Assembly: GCF_947496985.1 (NCBI RefSeq)
Contig: NZ_CANMEZ010000001.1
Coordinates: forward strand, 620,001 to 684,000
Origin: an uncultured Kordia sp.
Lineage (GTDB): Bacteria; Bacteroidota; Bacteroidia; Flavobacteriales; Flavobacteriaceae
Length of the DNA stretch: 64,000 nt
Reading direction: 5' to 3'
A model generated the notes under the pieces. That model saw only the letters and a list, made by a program, of their open reading frames with translations. It did no database searches and had not been told where the DNA came from. Positions 43,100 to 50,870 of this stretch are shown here, piece after piece; the first letter of the stretch is position 1; each line of letters starts with the position of its first letter. The position numbers and the translations under genes are program-made.

Positions 43100-43342
43100 A
43101 TGAAAAAAAAGAAATTAAAATCATTAGCACTTAAAAAAACATCCGTTTCTAAACTAAATGGTGGCGCATTAGGTCCTATTCCAATTCAACTAACTCGAAA
43201 TATTAGAGATTGTGTATTGACAATAGATCTATTTCAATGTACAACTACTGTTTGGGAAAGTGAATTAGGAACTGCATGTCATTGCGAACCTTCATGGGAA
43301 ACAAATTGTGAACTTTCCAGAGGAATTGCTTGCGAAGTGTAA
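43100..43342 (+). CDS. Lanthipeptide-type precursor, third of five
   Basis: An 80-aa peptide. I start at the ATG after a GTG at 43097. The leader MKKKKLKSLALKKTSVSKLN-GG is one of the closest to the consensus. The core has six cysteines, QLTRNIRDCVLTIDLFQC and TTTVWESELGTAC, ending ACEV. It is most like the second peptide. Confidence 0.78.
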   Translation: MKKKKLKSLALKKTSVSKLNGGALGPIPIQLTRNIRDCVLTIDLFQCTTTVWESELGTACHCEPSWETNCELSRGIACEV

Positions 43343-43371
43343 TCTACATATAACCAAATAAACTTAAAATC

Positions 43372-43641
43372 ATGAAAAAAAAGAAGTTAAAAAATCTATC
43401 ATTAAAAAAATCATCCGTTTCTAAATTAAATGGAGGCGCAGCAGCACCAGCTCCTATATCGCTCAATTTTCCTTGTCAATTTACACAAGACTTGATTAAT
43501 TGTACTTGGTATAGTGAATTATACACTGCATGTACATGTCCTCCTTCTTGGCAAGGCAACTGTGGTTCTATTAACATTCCATGTCCAGGAACATTAGACT
43601 TGGCTTGTGGGTTAGAATCAGTTCGTATTTGTGAAGCTTAA
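43372..43641 (+). CDS. Lanthipeptide-type precursor, fourth of five
   Basis: An 89-aa peptide. Leader MKKKKLKNLSLKKSSVSKLN-GG, core starting AAAPAPISLNFPC. Eight cysteines follow, with INCTWYSELYTACTC and the ending RICEA. The middle motif is closer to that of the first peptide, the leader closer to the second and third. Confidence 0.78.
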   Translation: MKKKKLKNLSLKKSSVSKLNGGAAAPAPISLNFPCQFTQDLINCTWYSELYTACTCPPSWQGNCGSINIPCPGTLDLACGLESVRICEA

Positions 43642-43669
43642 TTAATTCAATAATTATTAAAAGAAACTT

Positions 43670-43954
43670 ATGAAAAAAAAGAATTTATCTCAAAAATTAA
43701 ATATTAAGAAGTCTAAAGTTGCATCATTTAACCAAACAAATATGGTTAGAGGTGGTGGAACAGCACGATCAAATCCTTGCGATTCTTTTGAATCAATGCA
43801 ATGTACCGCTGGTTGTCCAACTACTGGTTGTCCTCCAGGTACAAATGGTTGTGCTACGGCAAACTGCCCACCACCAACTATTGATTGTCCTTCGGCAAAC
43901 ACAAACTGTTTCTGTGATTCATTCATTACAATGGCAGGAATTACAGGCTGCTAA
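43670..43954 (+). CDS. Cys-rich precursor, fifth and divergent
   Basis: A 94-aa peptide with the leader MKKKNLSQKLNIKKSKVASF and a cut site VRGGG. The core has ten cysteines mostly as xxC repeats in Pro/Thr/Asn-rich sequence (TAGCPTTGCPPGTNGC), and lacks the WxSEL motif of the other four. It could be a different product group or a partner peptide. It is the last gene before a strong hairpin terminator. Confidence 0.72.
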   Translation: MKKKNLSQKLNIKKSKVASFNQTNMVRGGGTARSNPCDSFESMQCTAGCPTTGCPPGTNGCATANCPPPTIDCPSANTNCFCDSFITMAGITGC

Positions 43955-43974
43955 TTTTTGAGAATTTAGTATGT

Positions 43975-44010
43975 AAAAGCTTCAAAAGTGTATTCTTTTG
44001 AAGCTTTTTT
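43975..44010 (+). terminator. Terminator of the peptide array
   Basis: AAAAGCTTCAAAAG pairs perfectly with CTTTTGAAGCTTTT and is followed by more T residues; the loop is six bases. It closes the five-gene array. Confidence 0.88.
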
Positions 44011-44100
44011 ATGGCATCAAGTTTTTTAAACAATTCTCCAAAAACCAACACTTTTCCGTTTGAAATTGTGTAATTTTAAAGCACTAATCAATTTTTACCA

Positions 44101-45144
44101 ATGAAAAAAACAGCTCTTATTTTTATCCTATTCACCTTTTTATTAAATAGTTGCGCAGATAATTCTTCACAAAAAGAAACACCTAAAACAGACGAAAACC
44201 CTACAAACAGTTTTGGCTTAGTTATTCATGGTGGCGCAGGAACTATTTTAAAAAAGAATCTTACTCCAGAACTAGAAATTCAGTATAAAGAAACCTTAGA
44301 AAAAGCTGCTAAAAAAGGGTATGAAATTCTAAAAAATGGTGGAACAAGTTTAGATGCCGTTGAACAAACCATTCATATCTTGGAAAACTCACCATTATTT
44401 AATGCTGGAAAAGGAGCTGTATTTGCAAATAATGGAAAAAACGAATTGGATGCTTCTATTATGGATGGAAAAACTCTAAATGCTGGTGCGATTGCTGGTG
44501 TAACAAATTTAAAAAACCCTATTTCGGCAGCACGTAAAGTCATGGAAAACTCAGAACATGTATTACTTGCCCGAAAAGGCGCAGAAGAATTTGCTGTAAC
44601 ACAAGGTTTAGAAACGGTAGATACGAGCTATTTCTATACAGAGAAAAGATACAATTCGTTACTTAAAGCAAAAAATAAAGATATAAAAGACAAAGCTGCT
44701 TATATTGACCCATACATTAACAATTATAAATACGGAACTGTTGGTTGCGTTGCATTAGACAAAAATGGAAACTTAGCTGCTGGAACTTCCACAGGTGGGA
44801 TGACAAATAAAAAATGGAGTCGTATTGGCGATTCTCCAATTATTGGTGCTGGTACGTATGCAAATAATAATACTTGTGCTGTTTCAGGAACAGGTCATGG
44901 AGAATATTTTATTAGAGCTGCAGTTGCTCATGATATTTCAGCGTTGATGGAATACAAAGGTTTGTCATTGCAAGAAGCGTCAAAAGAAGTAGTTCAAAAC
45001 AAACTAAAAAAAATGGGCGGTTCTGGAGGAATCATTGCTATTGATCATAAAGGAAACTTAGTTGCCGAATTCAATACTGCCGGAATGTATAGAGCTATGG
45101 TTGACGAAAACGGAGCAGTAACTGTCGGAATTTACCAAGAGTAA
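44101..45144 (+). CDS. Isoaspartyl peptidase / L-asparaginase (Ntn hydrolase), lipoprotein
   Basis: A 347-aa precursor that should cut itself to expose a catalytic Thr. The signal peptide ends in a lipobox (TFLLNSC). The family start appears as GLVIHGGAGTI and the nucleophile as the Thr in YKYGTVGCVALD (residue about 213), with TSTGGMTNKKWSRIGDSPII and GTGHGEYFIR downstream for substrate binding. It hydrolyses beta-aspartyl peptides or asparagine outside the cytoplasm. The gap of about 150 bases after the array terminator suggests its own promoter. Confidence 0.92.
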   Translation: MKKTALIFILFTFLLNSCADNSSQKETPKTDENPTNSFGLVIHGGAGTILKKNLTPELEIQYKETLEKAAKKGYEILKNGGTSLDAVEQTIHILENSPLFNAGKGAVFANNGKNELDASIMDGKTLNAGAIAGVTNLKNPISAARKVMENSEHVLLARKGAEEFAVTQGLETVDTSYFYTEKRYNSLLKAKNKDIKDKAAYIDPYINNYKYGTVGCVALDKNGNLAAGTSTGGMTNKKWSRIGDSPIIGAGTYANNNTCAVSGTGHGEYFIRAAVAHDISALMEYKGLSLQEASKEVVQNKLKKMGGSGGIIAIDHKGNLVAEFNTAGMYRAMVDENGAVTVGIYQE

Positions 45145-45274
45145 ACCATCAAAGAAATAATTGTAAAGAAACACAAATCGTTTATTTTTTTACGAATACT
45201 AGATACATACCAACGAATACTAATTAAGTACTATTTCAATGAAAAAGTCTGTCTATTTTACAAAAAAAATCACC

Positions 45275-48200
45275 ATGCGCACTTCTACTATTTTCATCTT
45301 TCTGTTTGTATTTATTGGACTGTATTCTTGTAAAAAAGGAATTCCTGAAACTGATAATATTTTTGAATTTAGAGATTATATTTATCAAACCACAGCAGGA
45401 ACGGTTTCCACAAAAGAATCTATTATTATTGGACTTCAAAAGGAAGTAACCGATTGGCAAGCAAATCAAGAAGTGCCTAGCAATCTAATATCAATTAGTC
45501 CTAAAACAAAAGGAAAACTCACGGTTGAAAATAACAAAACACTGCGTTTTACTCCTGAAACTTCATTAAAACCAGATACCGAATATAATGTTCAAGTAAA
45601 CTTAGGTAAGATTTATGATGACATGCCCGCTGAGTTTAAAGAATACACCTTTGCTTTTAGAACCATTACTCCAAATTTTCTTGTTGTCACCAACGATTTG
45701 CAATCATATTCTAAAGAATGGCAATATCTAAATGGTGTCATAAAATCTGCTGATGCCATTCCTAAAGAAAAACTTCCAGAATTAATTTCGGCAACGCAAA
45801 ACGGTAAAAAATTAGCAATAAAATGGAATGAAAATCTTTTTAACAACTACGCATACGAATTTACAATTGACAGTATAAACAGACCTATTGATGATTCGGA
45901 AATAACAATTTCATGGACAGGTAAACCAATTATTGCAAAATCTTCTGGAAAAAGAAACTATACTATTGCTGGACAAAATAATTTTTCCGTTGTAGAATTG
46001 AATATTTCACAAAGTCCTGAACAGAAAATTAGCATTAATTTTTCTGATCCCTTATTAAAAAATCAAAACTTTGACGGATTGGTTTCAGTTCAAAATCAAT
46101 CGTCTCTCACATTCGCAATTGATGGAAACATTTTACATGTATATCCTGAAAATAGAGTTACAGGAAATGTACAACTTGAAATTTTCCCAGGCATTAAAAA
46201 CAAAGAAGGTTTCAAACTGAAAAAACCATTTTCAAAACGTGTTTCGTTTGAACAACAAAAACCTGCATTACGTGCTGTTAGTACAGGTGTGATTTTGCCA
46301 AACTCAAAAGACTTAACATATAATTTTCAGGCTGTCAATTTAAAATCAGTTGATGTACGTGTTATCAAAATATATCAAGACAATGTATTACAGTTTTTAC
46401 AAGACAATGACATTAGCAATGTAGATCGATATAGTATTCGAAGAGTTGGACGACGTGTTGCTAAAAAGACTATCAATCTTATTGAAAATAAAAACGATAA
46501 TGACGGACAATGGAAAACCTATGGAATTGATTTATCAAAACTATTCAACGCTGCGCCTGGCGCCATTTATCAAATAGAAATTGGTTTTAAGCGTGAATAT
46601 GCTTTATATACTTGCGATAACAACGATACAAAGGAAGAAGCTGAAAATTACCATTATCAAAATCGTGCAGAAGAAGACGAAAACGAAGAAGAATATTGGG
46701 ATAATCGTATGTACAATTTCAGAGATTACCGATACAATTGGAGCGATCGTGATAATGCTTGTACAGATTCATACTATTTAGAAAGGCGTTTTTTAACAGC
46801 TAATGTATTGGCTTCTGATTTAGGAGTTATTGTAAAAAGAGGAGAAAACAAATCTTATTATTTTGCAGTAAGCGATATCATTTCTACAGATCCAGTCGGA
46901 AATGCAAAAGTTACTTTATACAACTATCAACAACAGGAAATAGCTTCCAGACGTACAGATGCAGACGGATTGACAATTATTGATGCTGATAAAAACGCAT
47001 ACTTTGCTTCTGTTTCAAAAAATAATCAGGTTACCTATGTAAAACTCAACGATGGAAATGCACTTTCCATGAGTAAATTTGATGTTTCTGGAAAAGAAAT
47101 CAACAAAGGACTAAAAGGATACATTTATGGTGAGCGAGGCGTTTGGCGACCTAGCGATTCATTACACTTAGCATTTATACTTAATGATATTGGAAATCCA
47201 TTGCCTAAAAATCATCCTGTAAAAATGGAAGTTACTGATGCACAAGGCAAATTAGTTTATAAAAATATTGCTACAGAAGGTGTATATCAGTTTTACAAAT
47301 TTACAGTTCCTACAGCAAAAGAAGCACCAACAGGAAACTGGAATGCCACAGTAAGTGTTGGTGGTGTTCGATTTACTAAAAATTTAAAAATAGAAACCGT
47401 AAAGCCAAATCGATTAAAAATAAATATCGATTTTGAAGAAGAAATTCTTGCCAATTCACATCCAATTGAAGGTAATCTAAAAGCTGCTTGGTTACATGGC
47501 GCACCTGCTAAAAACTTACGTGCAGAAGTCAGCATAAAATTAAGCAGTACCAAAACAGCCTTTGAGAAATTTCCGAATTATGAATTTAATGACCCGACTA
47601 GAAATTTTAATACTGAAGAATTCACCATGTTTGACGGTTCATTAGATGCAGATGGAATTGCTAGTATTTCTAAAAAAATAAACGTCACCAACAAAGCACC
47701 TGGTATGTTACGAGCATCATTCTTAACGCGTGTGTTTGAAAATGGTGGCGACTATTCCATAGATGCTTTTTCTAAAAACTTTGCACCATACATTTCTTTT
47801 GTTGGAATGCGTGCGCCTGATCCAAAACAATATGGATCGTATTACACGGATGAAGAACAAACCTTTGAAGTTGCTACTGTAGATGACAAAGGAAATCCGA
47901 TCAAGCGTAATGGACTGGAAGTGAAAATTTATCAAATTCATTGGCGTTGGTGGTGGAGTTCTTCGTATGAAGATCTTTCTTCCTATGCGGGAAGTGATTA
48001 TCATTCACACTATAAAACTTTTAAAATCAACACAAATACAAACGGAAAAGGATCTTTTAAGCTAAACATTCCTGACGAATTACGCGGGCGTTATCTTATT
48101 CGCATATACGATCCTAAAAGTGGACACGCTTCTGGAAAAACAATGTATTTCTATAAAAACTGGTGGCGTACAAATGCCACTGGAAACTCTGAAATGGCAA

Positions 48201-50806
48201 AAATGCTGATCTTTTCTGCGGATAAAGAAAAATATAATGTTGGCGAAACTGCTACAATTACATTCCCGTCAGGAAAAGGAGGAAGAGCTCTGGTAAGTAT
48301 TGAAAACGGTACAGAAGTACTCAGTACAAAGTGGGTAAAAACTGAAAAAGAACAAACCTCTACTACAATTCCGATAACGAAAGACATGGCGCCAAATGTA
48401 TTTGTAAATATATCATTGGTACAAAAGCACAATAATGTCTCTAACGATTTACCAATTCGTTTATATGGAGTTATTCCAATAATGGTAGAAAACCCTGCAA
48501 CGATTCTAAAACCAAAACTTTCGGTTCCTAAAACACTTCGTCCAGAACAATCATTTACTGTAAAAGTGAGTGAAACAGACAAGAAAGCAATGACATACAC
48601 CTTAGCTGTTGTAGATGAAGGCTTACTTGATTTAACTCGATTTAAAACACCAAACCCTTGGGATACATTTTACCAACGACAAGCGCTCGGCGTACGAACT
48701 TGGGATATGTATGATGATGTTATTGGTGCATTTAGCGGAAGCATTGATCAAGTATTTGCTATTGGTGGTGGCGATGGCGGAAATGGTGCTAAAAACAAAA
48801 AAGCGAACCGTTTTAAACCTGTTGTCAAATACTTAGGTCCTTTCAATTTAAAAGCAGGCGAAACAAAATCGCATAAAATTGACATGCCAAATTATATTGG
48901 TGCAGTTCGTACGATGGTCGTTGCCGGAAATCCTAAAACGGAAGCATATGGAAATGCAGAACAATCATCACAAGTAAAAAAACCATTAATGGTCTTAGCA
49001 ACTGCACCAAGAAAATTGAGTCCAGTTGAAAAAGTAACCTTACCGGTAACGGTTTTTGCTATGGAAAACAAAGTGAAAAATGTTTCGCTACAGCTAAAAT
49101 TACAAAACGGAATTTCTGTAATCGGCAGTGCTACACAATCACTTACGTTTGACAGACCTGACGAAAAAATGGTGTATTTTGATTTAGATGTAAATCAGGT
49201 AAAAGGCATACAAACCATTGAAGTAATTGCTACTGGGAATGGGGAAAAAGCTTCCTACAAAGTTGAAATTGATGTAGAAAACCCAAATCCGATCAGCACA
49301 AAAATGCACGAGCTTACACTAAAAGGGAAAACAACTGAAACACTTAGTTTTGACACATTTGGCGTAGCAGGAAGTAATGAAGCAACTGTAGAATTTTCTA
49401 CATTGCCACCAATGGATTTTACAGCACGTATGGAATATTTAATACAATATCCGCACGGTTGTGTTGAGCAAACAACATCCAGTGTATTTCCACAATTATA
49501 CTTAGCTGATATTTTTGATTTATCATCTGAAAAAGAAAATCAAATTCAAGATAATATTAAAAAAGGAATCAAACGTTTATCATATTTTCAACGTCCAAAT
49601 GGCGGCATGAGTTATTGGATTGGAGAAAGTGAAGCTAATGATTGGGGAACAAGTTATTCTGGCCATTTTATGATTGAAGCTGAAAAGAAAGGATATCGAT
49701 TACCACTTTCATTTATGAGTCAATGGCTAAAATATCAGAAAAACAAAGCACGCTCATGGCGTTCATCTGACGGAAGAGGTTACTACAATTCTGAATTGGC
49801 ACAAGCGTATCGCTTATACACATTGGCTTTGGCTGGTCATCCTGATTTAGCTTCTATGAACCGTTTACGTGAATCCAAAGGATTGTCAAATAGTACAAAA
49901 TGGCGATTGGCTGCCGCGTATGCCTTAGCTTCACAAAAAGAAGCCGCGGAACGTATCATTAAAACTACATCTATCAACTTTACAGAAACCAAAGATTACA
50001 ATAGATATTCCTACGGTTCTATGTTTAGAAACAAAGCAATGGCAATGGAAACAATGGTTATTTTAGACGATAAAAGAACTATTAATTTTGCAAAAAGTAT
50101 TGCACAACGTCTCTCTTCCAGTCGTTGGATGAGTACACAAACAACGGCGTATTGTTTACTTTCTATGGGTAAAATGGTAACGAAAAATGGTGGAAAAGAT
50201 ATCAATATTTCATTCCATTTAAATGGAAAAAACAATCAAAACATCAAAACACCTAAAGCTATTGCACAACGCGGTTTAAAAGTAATCAAAGGCACTAATA
50301 GCTTACAGATTGAAAACAAAGACGATAATACATTGTTTGTACGTGTGTTAAATGCTGGAAAATTACCTTTAGGAGAAGAATTGGCTGAAAAGCGAAACTT
50401 TACAATTCGCGTAGCGTATAAAGACAAAAATGGAAATCCAATTGATGTAACGAGGCTTACGCAAGGAACTGATTTTATGGCTTCTGTGACAATTACAAAT
50501 GATCAATCGAGTAAATTACAGGATATTGCTTTAACAGAAATATTCCCTTCAGGTTGGGAAATTGTAAACACACGTTTTACAGATTATGGAAATGTTTCAT
50601 CAAGTGAAGCAAGGTATATCGATATTAGAGATGATCGTGTTAACTTCTATTTTGATTTAGGTTACAAACAATCCAAAACATTCAATGTGTTACTCAACGC
50701 ATCTTATTTAGGGAAATACTACTTACCAGGTATTCAAGCAGAAGCGATGTACGACAACGAATATTTTATCCGTACCAAAGGACGATGGATTGATATTATA
50801 AAATAA
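45275..50806 (+). CDS. Alpha-2-macroglobulin family lipoprotein with thioester
   Basis: A very large (about 1,843 aa) envelope protein that traps proteases. The signal MRTSTIFIFLFVFIGLYSC ends in a lipobox; an ATG 36 bases upstream would add MKKSVYFTKKIT, so the start is uncertain. MG-type beta domains follow; KGYIYGERGVWRPSDSLHL is the family's MG repeat marker. The thioester motif is intact in QYPHGCVEQTTSSVFPQ, with Cys near residue 1396, then a helical TED domain. Bacterial A2M usually works with PBP1C, encoded 4.4 kb downstream. Confidence 0.93.
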   Translation: MRTSTIFIFLFVFIGLYSCKKGIPETDNIFEFRDYIYQTTAGTVSTKESIIIGLQKEVTDWQANQEVPSNLISISPKTKGKLTVENNKTLRFTPETSLKPDTEYNVQVNLGKIYDDMPAEFKEYTFAFRTITPNFLVVTNDLQSYSKEWQYLNGVIKSADAIPKEKLPELISATQNGKKLAIKWNENLFNNYAYEFTIDSINRPIDDSEITISWTGKPIIAKSSGKRNYTIAGQNNFSVVELNISQSPEQKISINFSDPLLKNQNFDGLVSVQNQSSLTFAIDGNILHVYPENRVTGNVQLEIFPGIKNKEGFKLKKPFSKRVSFEQQKPALRAVSTGVILPNSKDLTYNFQAVNLKSVDVRVIKIYQDNVLQFLQDNDISNVDRYSIRRVGRRVAKKTINLIENKNDNDGQWKTYGIDLSKLFNAAPGAIYQIEIGFKREYALYTCDNNDTKEEAENYHYQNRAEEDENEEEYWDNRMYNFRDYRYNWSDRDNACTDSYYLERRFLTANVLASDLGVIVKRGENKSYYFAVSDIISTDPVGNAKVTLYNYQQQEIASRRTDADGLTIIDADKNAYFASVSKNNQVTYVKLNDGNALSMSKFDVSGKEINKGLKGYIYGERGVWRPSDSLHLAFILNDIGNPLPKNHPVKMEVTDAQGKLVYKNIATEGVYQFYKFTVPTAKEAPTGNWNATVSVGGVRFTKNLKIETVKPNRLKINIDFEEEILANSHPIEGNLKAAWLHGAPAKNLRAEVSIKLSSTKTAFEKFPNYEFNDPTRNFNTEEFTMFDGSLDADGIASISKKINVTNKAPGMLRASFLTRVFENGGDYSIDAFSKNFAPYISFVGMRAPDPKQYGSYYTDEEQTFEVATVDDKGNPIKRNGLEVKIYQIHWRWWWSSSYEDLSSYAGSDYHSHYKTFKINTNTNGKGSFKLNIPDELRGRYLIRIYDPKSGHASGKTMYFYKNWWRTNATGNSEMAKMLIFSADKEKYNVGETATITFPSGKGGRALVSIENGTEVLSTKWVKTEKEQTSTTIPITKDMAPNVFVNISLVQKHNNVSNDLPIRLYGVIPIMVENPATILKPKLSVPKTLRPEQSFTVKVSETDKKAMTYTLAVVDEGLLDLTRFKTPNPWDTFYQRQALGVRTWDMYDDVIGAFSGSIDQVFAIGGGDGGNGAKNKKANRFKPVVKYLGPFNLKAGETKSHKIDMPNYIGAVRTMVVAGNPKTEAYGNAEQSSQVKKPLMVLATAPRKLSPVEKVTLPVTVFAMENKVKNVSLQLKLQNGISVIGSATQSLTFDRPDEKMVYFDLDVNQVKGIQTIEVIATGNGEKASYKVEIDVENPNPISTKMHELTLKGKTTETLSFDTFGVAGSNEATVEFSTLPPMDFTARMEYLIQYPHGCVEQTTSSVFPQLYLADIFDLSSEKENQIQDNIKKGIKRLSYFQRPNGGMSYWIGESEANDWGTSYSGHFMIEAEKKGYRLPLSFMSQWLKYQKNKARSWRSSDGRGYYNSELAQAYRLYTLALAGHPDLASMNRLRESKGLSNSTKWRLAAAYALASQKEAAERIIKTTSINFTETKDYNRYSYGSMFRNKAMAMETMVILDDKRTINFAKSIAQRLSSSRWMSTQTTAYCLLSMGKMVTKNGGKDINISFHLNGKNNQNIKTPKAIAQRGLKVIKGTNSLQIENKDDNTLFVRVLNAGKLPLGEELAEKRNFTIRVAYKDKNGNPIDVTRLTQGTDFMASVTITNDQSSKLQDIALTEIFPSGWEIVNTRFTDYGNVSSSEARYIDIRDDRVNFYFDLGYKQSKTFNVLLNASYLGKYYLPGIQAEAMYDNEYFIRTKGRWIDIIK

Positions 50807-50870
50807 CATAAGAATAACGAATATAAAAAAAGCTTTTAGTACCTTTATATCAGGTAAATAGGTTTGGGGC

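Noticed and set aside
43690-43961. Alternative frames on both strands across the fifth leader peptide
   Set aside because: Low-complexity codons give open frames in several registers; only the MKKKNLSQKLNIKK frame has a leader like its neighbours.
48151-48600. 149-codon minus-strand frame inside the alpha-2-macroglobulin gene
   Set aside because: Antisense shadow of a conserved coding region.
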